Below are positions 1-12,900 of a DNA stretch of 64,000 bases, one piece after another (position 1 is the first letter of the stretch; each line of letters begins with the position of its first letter). Location: contig NW_006917092.1 of assembly GCF_000516985.1 (NCBI RefSeq), positions 2,806,619-2,870,618 of the forward strand, read 5' to 3'. The notes beneath the pieces were generated by a model. It was not told the origin of the DNA. It saw only the letters and a program-made list of their open reading frames with translations, and searched no databases. Position numbers and translations under genes: made by a program. The stretch is from Pestalotiopsis fici W106-1 (taxonomy: Eukaryota; Ascomycota; Sordariomycetes; Amphisphaeriales; Sporocadaceae).

Positions 1-949
1 CGGCTGCTCCCCCCGCGCCGCCGACCCTCGTTGTCGTTGTCGTCCCTGGTAGGTCCAAGGGCAACGGTTTGCCGTTGCGCGACAGGCCCGTCAATGTCGT
101 CGGCTGCTGTGTTGGCTGAGGCGGAAGTGGTGGCTGTGGCGCCGGCGGCTGAAACGATGTCACCATGGGCGCCAGCGGCGAAAAGTAGTCATTGGTCACG
201 GGCGACAACGTCGGGTGGTACTCCTTGGGCGGCGGGGTCGGTCCCGGCGTCGTGCCCAGCGTCCCCGTCGTCGACAGCGCTGATTGCCGGGCCGACGAGA
301 AGAGCGGCCGAATGTGCGCGTCCTTGCCGTTGACGGACGGTGGGTGGGGGAGCAGTGATGGCGATGACAGCCATGTCGTCGATTCTCTACTGCCGTCGTC
401 TTCTACCCTGGGAGGTGGTCGTGTTAATGAAAGTCCTAATCCCGGCGATGACGAGTCCCATATCATTGAGGATGTGCTGTTTACGCGGAGACCGTCGACT
501 GGTGGCGATTTTGCGGCAACGGCCGGCGAGTGGGAAGAAGGAGTGCCCCCGGCCGCAGAGGGTGACGCAAACGAGGCGGTCTGAGACCTCCGGAAGACAA
601 AGCTGGGATGGCTGTGGCCCGGCGGCGGGGGGAACTCGGCAGGCGTGACGAAGGCACTGCTATTGCGAGCCGAGTTGGGCGATAGAAGCGGAGAGGCGCC
701 CGGGGACAGCAAGGGGGACGGAGACGAGTTATTGTTGGTAAAGTTGCCCGTGCTCAGCGTCGCAGGCGAGTGGTGATAGTAGTAGGAAAGGTGTGACGTC
801 GAAGTTGCACCCGACAGGGCCACCGATGCACGGATGGGCACCGCCTTGGCCGTGAAGTAGCAGTCGTCGGGTTCCTGGGAAATGGTAGAGGCGGGTGACA
901 CCGCTGCCGCCAGATTAGGCGGCGGGAGGACTCCCGACTCAGGCCTCAT
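1..949 (-). CDS. Low-complexity Pro/Ser/Thr-rich protein, N-terminal part (truncated by window edge)
   Basis: An open frame runs from an ATG at 947-949 leftward to base 1 without a stop, giving at least 316 codons; the 3' part lies outside the window. The start is the first ATG of the frame and follows a (TA)n stretch at about 971-985. The protein is almost wholly disordered: Ser/Pro/Thr-rich, with the motif SPLLSPGASPLLSP, many SP and TP sites, polyproline segments near the cut edge and a TTTTT run. No domain is visible, so a globular domain may lie downstream. The codons are GC-rich in the third position, as expected of a real gene, and the frame is open for its whole length. SP/TP richness and the very long upstream interval suit a phosphorylated regulatory protein, but that is inference. 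I do not recognise the family. Confidence 0.72.
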   Translation of the reverse strand, partial: MRPESGVLPPPNLAAAVSPASTISQEPDDCYFTAKAVPIRASVALSGATSTSHLSYYYHHSPATLSTGNFTNNNSSPSPLLSPGASPLLSPNSARNSSAFVTPAEFPPPPGHSHPSFVFRRSQTASFASPSAAGGTPSSHSPAVAAKSPPVDGLRVNSTSSMIWDSSSPGLGLSLTRPPPRVEDDGSRESTTWLSSPSLLPHPPSVNGKDAHIRPLFSSARQSALSTTGTLGTTPGPTPPPKEYHPTLSPVTNDYFSPLAPMVTSFQPPAPQPPLPPQPTQQPTTLTGLSRNGKPLPLDLPGTTTTTRVGGAGGAA

Positions 950-3900
950 GGTTTCTGTTGTCTTTGAATCTTATATATATATATAACCTGCCCTAAATTG
1001 GGTGTCTGTTTGTAATGTGAAAGAATGTAGGTATCTAGACGAGCCTGTCAGTCTGCATTGTCCTTTGTTTTGTAGCATGGGAATAGTGCGTAGGTTGTTG
1101 TGCCCATACCTTCAAGTATATGAATGGGAAAAGAACGCTGTTCGATATATCTCAGTGGTGGTAGTACAATACAGTATACAAATGCTCGGGATGACGAATT
1201 GCGTTGTCTCGGCCGTAGTATAGTAGTGGAAATAACTGGAATGTAATGTCTCGAGTATAGGAGGCTCAAAAGAAGGAATGTTTATACATGCGTCAATGGC
1301 GCGGCAAAGAGAAAAGAAAGTATGGTATCGGTAGCCGGCAAGTCAAGCGAAGAAAGGATAAAAAGGAATGTGGTTGATTGAGAGATGAGGGAATGTTGCA
1401 ATAATGAGTGAGTATAGCGAGCCGCGTTTGGAGGTGTTGGTGGTCTGTGTATCAACGGGTATACATGCTCGCTCTGGGTTTATTTTCTTCTCCTCTATGG
1501 CTCCTCTCTCTCTTTCTTTGGTTCGAAGCGCAGTGCCGAGCCACGAGACCTTTTTGCCCAAACCTGAATCGATTCGAGACACAAAGTTTCGAAAGAAACA
1601 AGAACAAGTCGTGTGGGAGAAGAAGGAGGAGGAGGAGGATGGATGGATTTACATTAGAGGACTCCACGAAACAAAAACCGACATGCCAAACTCGCCGAGG
1701 AGGAGACTTGATGAGATGGGAATTGGGAATAAAACTGGAGAGATCACAATTGTCGGCTAGCTAGTCCGAATCCCCATTATTCCCACCGTGACTACAGACA
1801 GTCTGAATTGCCATTGGTTCTTGCTAAAATACCTATCGAGAAAATGATCAGTTACAAAAGTCCCCATCCCATTTTCGACGAGGCGCACGAATGGTGAATT
1901 TGGTTGGGCCCTGGGGGTGGGAAAAGAACGAGGATCCCGACTAGGAAAGGGAATAAGTGGGAAAACAATGACGTCTGACTCTCTCCTCTGTTTGTATCTG
2001 CTCTCCCCTAAGCTCTCTCTCTGTTTTCCTCCTCTTTTCTCCCCACTACTACCCAGCAAGCAAGCAAGCCATCAGCCATGCGAGCCATGTGCCGCTTGGA
2101 CAGGAAAAATCCAGGGACCGTTCCTGTTCCTGGTGCCTGAACCAGCGATCACCCTGGTTCCTGGTTCCTGGTCAGTGGTTGCTGCTACCCTGCTGGCTTT
2201 TTGCCCCTACGGATGATGCTGCTTTTGCATCCGTGGTACCCTTTTTTTTTTTTTTTTTTTTTTCCTTGTCTTTCACATTTCCCAGCTATTCCGATGGGTA
2301 GATGCATGCAAAAGGGGATTGGCATTTTCTTCTTCTTTTCCCTCTCTGGTTTCTCAGCTCTCCCATACCTGCCAAGTCTTTGCCGTATTAGTTTATAGCT
2401 CTGTAGATCCCAACTGAGTCCGTTTCTGCGCCGGTCTTCTCTTTTGGGGGAAAGAAAAACTTGGGATGATAGGTGACAAGTTCTTCCCCACCTCTCATCG
2501 TCCGCTTTTGTTCCCGCCTTGGTGTGCACGCCAAATATAATTCAGCTCTAGTTTAGAGCCCAGTGATTTAGGGGGGTTACTTACTTGGTTGTCCGATGAA
2601 CCCGGTAATAAAAAAACAGCTGAGACTGCAGGACTGTTGCTCTGAACAAAAAGGTATCTAGATATCTTTTCGGCAGTTGGCATCGCAGAAAGACATCATC
2701 ATACCCAGGCACCTCTGATCAAGGACAAGGACCACGATGCATCTTTTTCTTCGAATCACTGGAGACTCCACCTCAAAAGTCAAAATCCCGACACCCCCAG
2801 CTGGAAAGCCCAGTTCTGAGAGGTCAGTCAGGTTCAATGACCCCGCTGATTGGGCATTGGGGCTTACGCAGTCAAGGCGTTAGCGGTGCCGCTCAGCATT
2901 AAACTTATTTCGATGGACACTGGTCCGCTTATGGATATGATTTTTGTTATCCTACCTAGTGTGTACTACCTGCCATCTTGCACACTCGTCGTCCATTTCG
3001 TTGGCCGTGTTCCCACGAAAAACGCATACTATCGTGTCTTTCTTTTAATAAATCTCTCGAGTTTGAAGAAGTGTTATTACCGCATATATGCTCCTATCTT
3101 CCTCTTAAGCTAAAGTGTACGAGCAAGATATCTCTGCCGTGTCTTCTGGTTTTTTGTTTTCCCCCCACCACCTCTGCTTGTATCATATATCCCGCCATGT
3201 CTCTCGGGAAACCTCTTTCTTGTTTTTTTTTTTTAACTCCATCTTTTCTCCAAAATGAATCGAAACTGCAAATTGTGTCTTGCCATGTCTCGTGGTGTTT
3301 GTTTATTCCTTTATCATTATACTTTCATGGTTTCCATGGACACGGACTGCGGGAATTGTGTCTCTCTCCATCCCAACCCGCGAGGTAAAGACATTTGAAT
3401 GCATGCACTATAAAAAAAAAACGGGTTGAACTACGCCATCACATCTGCAATCATAAGGGGGCCACGACCCAGAGCCATGGAAAAGTAAAATTTCCATGTT
3501 AAAGTTTGATTATGACCAACTGCTGCCCTTTCCCCCTTGCCCAAGATCATTACTATGCTAGGGCTGTTCTTTTTTGTGGCATACTTTGTCTTTGTCCCGT
3601 ATGTTTTTCAAACGATGACGAGATGAAGATGCCCACTTCCCCATATCACCCTCGAACGCAATAAACCCATGCAGAAAATGGGGCTTTCTTTTTTTCTCTC
3701 GGCAGACGATAAAGACTAGGTGAGGCTGATTCAAGTCCCGTGCCTTGGAAAGATCAACGCTCTACCCAAATGCCCAAGATATATGCACAAGCAAATAGAT
3801 ACCTGTTTACATCCTTGAGCATTTAGGTTCAATGAGATTTGCCGCAACCTACCTTGACAGAAAACGGCGAGGCAGATGCAGACCCTTCCGAGACTGCAGT

Positions 3901-4408
3901 CGGGAAACAATTTCTGATTTCTGCACTCGCGGCACTCAAAAGACTGATATTTCAAATCAACAATATGCTTTGAATCTATTAGACATTCCTCCTCTTGAAA
4001 TCGTGGTATCTAGGTACACAAAAAATGAAAAATTGAAGTCCTTCTTTTCACGGCGCCACGCTTAAAAAAAAGTCGTTCCGATGCATGCGTGCGTTCAATG
4101 CTTCGCTTGCAATCATTACCGAGGCCACTCATCCCCCTTAAACTTGGATTTTATACAGGAAGACTACCACTTGGGCAAAACGTCTTCGGAGTTTTGAAAA
4201 TGCTAGACTAGAAATAAAGAGGGGTAATGCTCTCGAGGTGGTGAAGGGGACCAAATTCCCGTCGTGTAGACAGTTGTGGCCGATGCAATTATGCGCCGAT
4301 ATGATTCTTGTTGTTCCCCGTCAGTGGTATCGAGTATATTTATTGGTCTTGATAAGATGCGTCATCATAATGAGCAGTTGCCTGCTGCTCCGCCTGGTTT
4401 CCGTCGAG
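950..4408. other. Gene-free interval, 3.5 kb
   Basis: No convincing coding frame was found on either strand. It contains a (TA)n tract near 971-985, a 22-base poly(T) run at 2242-2263, several CT-rich blocks (about 1990-2060, 2320-2360, 3120-3240) and A-rich runs. It lies upstream of the gene starting at 949 and downstream of the EGF-like gene ending at 4409, so it probably holds the promoter and long 5' leader of the former. Confidence 0.6.
2242..2263. repeat. Poly(T) tract, 22 bases
   Basis: This is an uninterrupted T run inside the long leader/promoter interval. Such tracts are common in fungal promoters as nucleosome-disfavouring elements. On the minus strand it is poly(A), in the direction of the gene starting at 949. 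Confidence 0.9.
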
Positions 4409-6992
4409 TTACACGCTCACAGCAAAGTTGACAAGGTCTACCGTATTTGTGCCTCCAACAGTAAGGTTTCTGGCCTGCTCAATCGTCACGCCATCAGTTG
4501 AGGCAGCAGACGTAAAGAACTTCTGCAGCGATGATTGTGCCGTCACAGCATCCTGCACAGTCTCGGACTGGAGGATGAACAATACGGCGACACGGGCGAA
4601 ATCAAGCGCCTGGTCAGAAACTGAGAAAGTGGATGTGGCGGCGGCCGAGGTTGCAGTACTGGTCGCTGTGCCGGTCGCTGTGGTGTCTGTTCCAATCGTT
4701 GTAGTCGCTGTGGCTGTGGCTGTTGCGCTGTTTGTGAGCGTCGTCGCAAAGATGGTGGAGAAGCTGCCAGTGCTGAGCGGCTCAGTCAGCGTGCTCACGA
4801 TAATGGACGCGTCTGTAGCTGCCGAGTCTAGAGTCAAAGTGATGGCAACGCCCGACATGATTGTAACTGTCACAGGAACTGCCTCCTGGGCCTCCACGAC
4901 GTTTGCGTCTACGTCTCCATCCAATACTGCAGCGGAGTTGGTAGTGGTGGTGCTGGTTGTTCGCGTCGATGATCCATCAAAGGTCACGAGTGCATTCTCC
5001 GCAACGCACGAGAGGTTGGCCGCGTTGAATTTGGAAAGTATTGTGGTGGCTGAGAGGGGAACAGAGAAATTGGTTTGGCCCTCTTGGACAAGACGCGGAA
5101 TGGCTTGACCCAGCGTCACGTTGCTCAAAGTGCTATCTGTAGAAGACAAGGTCGTAGTGGTGCAACCTTCGCTGCTGAGCGTTGTGCAGTCGTTGCCGGT
5201 GAAGCCATTGGTACAAATACACGAACAGACGCCATCGGTGACTATATTCGTGCCTCCGTTCGCACAGGTGATTTGTGACTGGCAGTCTGAGAGCTCGGGC
5301 TGTGCTGTAGGCGATGCTTCATCGCGGTTCTGTATGACAAAGAACTCCAGAGGGACGATGATGGCGGCAGCAATAACCACTACTAACGCAAACATCAAGA
5401 GCAAGAAACCCCACAGGGGGAGACCGCAGCAGCGCCGCTTTGGCCGATCTTGGCGACCCTCTGGTGGTGGCGTCCTGTCCATGTTGTGTTGCTCCGCCAA
5501 AGGACTTCCCACGTAGGATTTCCTGCCAGTAAACGGCAGTGGCCACGATGTGGTGCTCTGGCGCATGCTTCTGCGACCGTTTGCCGCCTGGGCTGGAGGC
5601 GGGAACGCAGCCAGCATGTCCGAGAGCCCGGATTGATGCTTTTCTAGATCATCTAAATAACGGGTTAGCGCACAAACGGATGACCGTTGAGAAGAATTCA
5701 AAATACGTACCCTTTCCAACATTGCGACCATAAATCTCCTCGGGAAAATCCAAATCAAAGCGGCTGGCAGGCCTCCGTCCTTCGCTCATCATGGCTGCTA
5801 AGCGAGTCGCTCGCTTGATGAGATCGGGTAAACTCGTCAAACTGCCTCTTGCTTCGGCCTGGCGAACTGCGTCGATATCGAGTCGTGGCGGCCGGCGCAG
5901 CCCGGACATGCGGTACGGCTTTGGAGATGCAACTTTTCTGATGGCACTTGGATCTTGAGCACTCGCGGCTGCATAAGCGCCAAGCATGTTGTCCGTCGTC
6001 AAAGCTGTGCCCACCGTGGGTAACCTGTCCGAGGAATCGTTTTCTGACGATGAACCTGATGACCCCTCGATGAATCCCGTCCCATCTTGAAACGGTGTCG
6101 ACTGTTGTGGCTTGGGCGACGGCCGCATGGGCAACACGATTGGAACCATTTCTCCCTTTTCCGAGATTGCACTTTTCGTCGTTATTATCGATGGCTTTCC
6201 CCGTTTCCCTATGCTAGCGCTTCTCACCAAGCCCCTCTCATCCGCATCGTCGTCACTGTACACAGACTCCTCGGCTATCACGTCATCGTAGTATAGGTCA
6301 TCTTGAAGCCCAGGAGATAATGTTCCATAGCTTTCTGGGATAGCAGCGCTCGATGCATAAGAGGCATGCGATCTTGTCCGAGGACTTTCTTCGGGAATGG
6401 GAGAAACGTAGGAGTTGGTCGAGTAGAAGGCCGAATTGCCTCTTCTCGAGGAGGGTGGCGGGCCTAGATTCACACTCCTTCGTGGCAATGCCGACGGCGT
6501 GGCTACGGGTAAAGGGAAATCCGGGATTGATCCCACAGATGATGTCGTCGTTGGTCTCGATGATGATGTGGCTGGTGTCTCTGGCACGGAGAGTTGGGAT
6601 GCTCTTTCTTGTTGTGGTGTGTATTGAAAGACTGGCGTAGGATCCTGGACGCGCGAGCCGTCTAATATGGATGGCACTCTGCTTGGGCGCGGTGGTCTTT
6701 GCGGCGGCACCTTGCCGGCGGGCGGGCGGTATCTGTCTGATCCGTCTGACGATGCCGGTGATGCTAAAGGACCCGCGAGCGGCCATTGTGGCACTGGTGT
6801 TGGCCTCGATATTGCCAGCCCGATACCACCATCTCGTGATTGCAGACCCGGTGGTGCTTGTGGCCTGTTACCGCCAGTGTATTGGATCTTTTCCCTTGGC
6901 AAGCCTGCCTCGGCCCTTTCTCTTGCCCTCCTCACAGAGCCTCCAATTGGGAATGGTTGATCCATACCTCTCCCATCCCGGGGCCGACTCAT
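4409..6992 (-). CDS. Single-pass membrane protein with extracellular EGF-like motif and mucin-like ectodomain
   Basis: Exons 6992-5711 and 5652-4409 are joined by a 58-nt phase-1 intron (GTACGT...TTTAG), giving 841 aa. Residues 1-500 are a disordered, Ser/Pro-rich cytoplasmic region with basic patches. A KRRCC juxtamembrane motif precedes a strong hydrophobic helix at about 505-530. It is followed by a six-cysteine EGF-like module at about 550-583 (CANGG, CSCICTNGF, NDC). The ectodomain is Thr/Ser-rich with TATATATT-like runs, suggesting heavy O-glycosylation. There is no N-terminal signal peptide, so the helix should act as a signal anchor. The orientation (Cys module and Thr-rich tail outside) is inferred. 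EGF-domain surface glycoproteins of this layout occur in Pezizomycotina, but their role is poorly known; a wall-sensor or adhesion role is possible. The long empty upstream region suggests complex regulation. Confidence 0.85.
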
Positions 6993-9900
6993 TTATTCGG
7001 GCGCACGTTGTGATTACACACACCCAGATAATCAAACATGCCAGAATCGACAACTATTCACTTTCGCTGTTCCACCTCAAAAATTGTCGATCAGTGGTTG
7101 TGACGTCCTATAGCAAAGGCATATGCGATGACCCCAAGAGTTCGTGTCTGCTGTCCCTGGATAGTCCGAGGATCTCGCGGTGCGTAACTGTTCTCGGGTG
7201 AGTTCGACAAAGTCCAAGCGCTGTGTTTCTTTCTAGATTGACCAGTGCGTTGTTGTATTACCAAAAGAGGCAGAAGATATAAATAGTCTGGAATGTTGTG
7301 ACTGCAAACGTGGGATTCCGTCCTGAATGGTCTGGCGCTGTGCTTGGTGCGAGTCGAGAAGTAATTTGTTGAAATCAAGAATATTCAATGATAATAGGAC
7401 AAGAAACGAAGGCGAGATGCACCCAATGTTGCGCAAGGCAACGTGAAGAATGGAAAGGAATGTGAAGTCCGGTAAGGATGACTAGAGTGAAGAACACGGA
7501 AAGGGCATGCAGCGCGATTGCCGCATGCGACGATGCTTGCCTGCTTGCAGGAACTGTGCTCTATGATTAGTTTGCAGATCAAATGAAGGAGAACCTGGGC
7601 AAGACGAGAACCGGCTGCAGGTGTTGCAATGTGGAACGTCGACCACGGCGGAAGGGTAGGGTAAGGTATGGCCCGGGCTCCTGGAAGGGGATGTATGGAA
7701 TAGTACATGACAGCTTCAGCATCGGCAGACAAAGGTGAAGAGGACTGCACGCACACACACAGAGGCACCCCTTGACCAACAACCGGACGAAGAACAGGGG
7801 GGTTAGTCCTCGATGCAAGACATGCTTGAGCTTCTGAAGCTGGCCTGAGATGGTCCAATGGGAATATCTGATGGCTGGGCTGGGTCGTAGAAAGACAAAT
7901 GGGGGAATGAGAGAGAAAGCATACGTAAGAGGGAATCACCTACACTTGATGTTTCGAGATACTTGGACCGTCACCAGATATCGGTCTATACTTGAGGTTC
8001 CCAGTTAAGTGTGCAAGACACTGTCGATAAGCGAGCCGCGGCCAAAGTTGCCCTTTCCTCTCATGAAGATGTAAAGAATCCACGTAGAAGCCAGCTAATT
8101 TGTTGATGCAATATGCTTGCCGAAATCCAGAGTGATCAAGCAAGCAAGCAATCAATCGTGTTGTTCTGCTTGCAGAACAATGGAGAAGGCGTGGGCGCAC
8201 AGCGTCTGTTGTTCCCTGGGTGTGCACAATACCAGACAAGGATTGATGGGAGGGAGGAACCTTGGACTGGTGGTACGTTGATGAAGATACTACTCGTGTT
8301 TCAGATCTGTGGGAGGCTCGGGCCCCAGAAAATGAAAAACCAGAGAGAAAGAAGACCTCAGGCACGAACAACCCCTTGATTTCTCCGGTTTGAGGTCTGA
8401 TCTTGTGGCGATCAAGAGACAATCATGCGAAGACAGCGAACAGGGAGTACATTGGTTGCAAAAGAATCTGATCGCAGTGGTTGTTCTTTTTTGGGTTGAA
8501 AATAAACTGCACCCAAGTCAGGTTTCCTTTACCCCAAATCTTTTTGCAGTCTTGCTACTACGAAACGGAGCGTCGGTTGTCGGGAGTTGAATGAACGAGA
8601 GGGAGGGTGCGGAGAAACAAAGAGGACTGATATCGTCAAGATCTCAGCTGAATAAGAGAACGTGATATGATAAACGAATGTCGGAGAAGAGAAGGAGAGA
8701 AGCGAAGGAAAGAAAAACCACCACCGATGGCTGGCTGTATGGCTGGACTGGGCTTGACTTGGCGTGCGTTGAGTCTATGTATTCGGCTGCAACCCCAATG
8801 CAGACGCTCAGGCGCCCAGACTGCTTTTGTGGTGCCTATGCGGTGAAGGCGACGGTGATAATGGATGCGTTTTTGGCAACGACGGCCGAGGTAATGAGTG
8901 TGTGTATTTGTGTGCGAGAGAACCGGCGTGGCCCAAAGAACAATAGATCAGGAGAAGAAAAGAAAACAAAGAGCGAAAGAGTAAATTAAGGTAGATGCGT
9001 GGTAAGTTAGATGGAAAACGGCGGCGGATAGACGAAAGACACGGGAATTTGGGACTGCAGCAGCGTCAATATGCAACTGCACAACGGCTCGGAAGCTTGG
9101 TTCAAGATCAGGTCAGATCAGATGAGCTCTAAAAAATCCCAACGCTCGAAGGGCCCTGTCTCTTCTTGCTCGCAGTCATTCAATTCTCTCTTTTTCCGAC
9201 GGCGACGACGGCGACGCGACGGGGGTGGGGATGGGGGTTGAAGAGAAAGTGGATGCGTAAGTTCGGTTCTCGAAGGTGAGGGAGCAAGCTTGGCAAGGTG
9301 CATGACGAGAATACAACGCAAAACTCCTTCTTCTCTAAATCATGGGACCTGGGCTGGGCTCGCCCGTCTGGGATCATGTTTTCTGCTACATACCACCACT
9401 ACTTTACATAGTAGAGTCAAGGTAGTACCTGTTGCTTGGGGGGCCCTGGAAGTGAATTGTCACTCAAATCTCTCAATAGACGAACAAGGACCAACTAGGG
9501 AGCCCTGGCAGCCCCGTCTCGGACAAGACGTGCCATGAGCTAGCCAAGGTGATTCCAGTATACATGCTCGTGGAGTGTGTATCCAACGTCTCCACGTCTC
9601 CACCGAGGATTCGGAATTGGAGGGCCCAGCAGTTTGTGTTGGTTGTAAGTACGAAGTAGCGTCATGATCTATTGCAACAAAAATGGCGGCCACAGGGCTT
9701 AAAGTTAGCAAAGAAGACTACCTAGGGTGGCCCGCTATCTTAATTATGCGACAAAGTGGTTCCGGCCTTGCAGCAGGAGACGAAGAGTACCCGCTTCTAA
9801 TCGACCTTTTTTTTTCTTTTGAGAAATAGTATGATGACGATGTATGGAAACAAGCAAAGAATGCTGCTCCAGTATTCCTTTGCAGCGACACACTCATTAC

Positions 9901-12900
9901 GTATATTCGAGATATGCAGGTATATAAAGTTGCTTGCCTGGCCTGGGTCCAATGTCTGGGTTTGATGCGGAGCCTTGGCCGAGCTTACAAGATTATCTCT
10001 GGACTATAAGGTTGCCTAGCAGACTGTCTAATGTAGGTACTGTCCGTCGAGCCGGAATGATTCTGCTTCAAAGGCTTTTCTTTATTTTTGTTTTTCTTTG
10101 TCTTGTTGAGGATCTTGATACGTGCACTTCTTTTAAGTTAATCAGATGAAAGGGGCCGAGAAAGGACGTGATAGCTGACGAGAGATGGGAGAACGAAGCG
10201 TACAGAGACTCCTTGGCCAAGCCAAAAAGAATACAAGCTGCGGCGGTGGCGGCGGCAGATTTGTGGTTGAGCCGAGGCGAAGGACAACGTTCTGTCAGCT
10301 ACATACCTAGGTTAGCTGCTAGGTACATTGTGTATCCTTTGGAGAGAAGACGCAACATCAGCGCCACGCTTTTAAACGAGCTGCAAGCCAAATAGCGTGC
10401 TGGTGCTGATGCTGGTTTTCAACGTGCGCCGTGCGTCGGTTGTGCGTGTGCGGCCCCTGTCAGCATGTGCCGTCGTCTCAAACTCGTTATGGTCATTCCA
10501 TCTGCACCATAAAGATTCTCTTCTACCTATCGGTCATGTTGCGCACCCAAGCCATTCCGTAGGGATGACCTTCTCTTCTCTTTCAGAAGTCCGGTGCGCC
10601 CCGCACCACTACCAGCAGCACAAAGACCGCACAGCACACAAAGTCCGTACCTGAGAAGGGAGAGTGTGTGTGTGTGTAATGTAAGTATGTGGCCCTGGTT
10701 TGAGGGGTGGTATCACACCCAAATCGTGTGTGTGTGCTCTATCTACTCTCCGTCACCCGGAGCTCGTCAAAGTCCCTGCAGAGCTCGTCCAGATTTTCAA
10801 CGCTTGCAGCAAATCAGAGAATCAGATTCAGGATGCCTCACAAATTGGAAACACTAGCGCCGTAATGCAGGATGGTGGTCCGTTCTACCTCAACCCTGGT
10901 CTCGCATCATCCCCCCTGGTCAATCCCACCCAGCTCCCCGCTCCACCTCCCATCTACCCCACTTGGTGTCCACTCTCGTCAGTCCACTCACCAGACTCCA
11001 AGTTCTACTCAAGATTCGTGTAGTGTAGGGACATAGGTAGGTTAGGTACTAAGGGTCATGCCATGACGGGCCCATCTGGACCGACTGGCCGACACAAAAA
11101 GACTACGCTTTCTGTATCACGGTGTGGGTTGATTTTGTGATCCACGCTTGCTCTTCCATTGCGCAAGATGCTCCCCAATGTTAATACGATGGGGACGATT
11201 TGGAGGATGCAGGAGGAAATCAAGTGAAGTCTCGTGCCCCATTCGTACTATTACAGCCCTATGTATTGTGAAATACCCAGAAATAAAACACGTCTGACGG
11301 CCGCTAGAAAAGAGGCTGGCCACTTCCATCTCTTATTTCATTCTCACCGCCGGCGCGCCTGCACCAAGTGCATCAACATCCATCGCCGGCGCGAGCTAGA
11401 GCTTAGCCAGCATGCAAGGTACTACACATGCTACTGCAAGTGCCACCGTTTTCCCGTGCTCCAGTCGCTTTGTAGTAGTTGCTAGCGCTTGTTTTCGTGC
11501 TGCATCTTGTTACAATACGAGAGGACGGCGAGGAGGAGGATGATGATGAGGATGATCATCTCGCGCCAACTTCGACAACCGGGTCGGGGCCCTCCGCGGC
11601 AGATTTCAAGGTACGCTGACAAAGACAGTCAATACCCTGTACAGAGTAAGCATGTTTACAAGACTGAGGCATCGCGACTACGTACTACTACTGCCTGACC
11701 CAGCCGACTATGAGCGCATCGTGGACCACAGCACCGTCTAGACGACGGATTCAAAAACAAAACCGCCCACTTTAGCAATCCAAAGTACGGGATACTATTT
11801 ACACGCCAAACCACAAACCTCGGCCGTGATGAAGTTTTTCAGGTGCGACTAAAGCCACTTTGTACTACTAAACCCAAATGGATCGCTGGTCTGATTCGGC
11901 AGATCCGGAATCATGAGGTCTGCATCCTGATACCCTACAGATGCCCTCTGTGCTGTTGAAGCGTCCTCTGCTCCCTTCAAGCTGATTGCTTAACAAGACC
12001 AGATGTTGAACAAAACGGATGGGCCTCCGTTGACATGCCTCACACAAATTCGCACATTTTTCCAAATTGAACTACAATGGGGGTGTACGAACTACGCGTT
12101 TCTTCATTCCCTCAATCCCACCGGCAGCCTTGTTGACCCAGGACGATGGAACGCTGACACGGCAAGGATCGCATCCCATATCACTTGCCGATGCAGATAT
12201 ATGACAACATTTGCTGCAACGAATCCTCCCGTACTCCCTTTGGATACAAGAAAGAGGTTACACTTGTTGGTCCTTTTGCGTGCTGACTAGAAATTGTCAC
12301 TTCCCGTTCCTCCAACCCGAGATGGGTTCCTCCCGTCACCACAGTTGATACACTGCCTTTACTCATGGTTGAAACACAGCGCTGTCGCTACAGCACCCAT
12401 TCTCGTAACCATCTGTAATGTGATGCTCAGTTCCACGAACATCCCGATAGGACCGTTGCCCAAATTCTTGTTGTCTTCCGAGACTTTCAATCTTCTCGCA
12501 AGCACTGTGGGCGGGCAGATGTTCAATTTCCAGAGATTCCTCCGAGAACCAAATCTAAAAACATCCCCGCGAGTTTATCTATTTTAAATTCAGCCGACCA
12601 TGACCTGGACGGGGCTCGTTCTTTCAAGATCGGCTCCATTGTCGCGCACATACGACTTTGCGACAGGAACAAGCCCAATCAGAGCACTTCAAACAATCCT
12701 GCCGGGATCCGAGGGGAGGAAACCCCTGGCCAACGAGAAGTGGAGTCCATTTTGCTTCAAGGAATGGCCCTTCCGAGCAATCACACTTGACCTTGACGCG
12801 ACCTTGAGGGTCCAATCTGGCCCGCCTGGCACTGAGCTGTTTGAGCAGACACTTTTGACAGCTCTTGTAGATGAGATGACTGGCTGTGATATTTCTATCC

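Noticed and set aside
3730..3790. tRNA-like string on the minus strand (GGGTAGAGCGTTGATC followed by CACGGGACTTGAATC)
   Set aside because: D-arm-like and T-arm-like pieces are present, but no paired acceptor stem or proper anticodon stem can be drawn, so I do not call a tRNA.
4428..5108. 226-codon plus-strand frame
   Set aside because: It is antisense to the Thr/Ser-rich ectodomain of the EGF-like gene. The Val-rich translation is a mirror of Thr/Ala codons, and there is no domain.
7385..8422. Two minus-strand frames of 160-184 codons upstream of the EGF-like gene
   Set aside because: CT-rich leader sequence read as Ser/Leu/His-rich protein; no conserved pattern.
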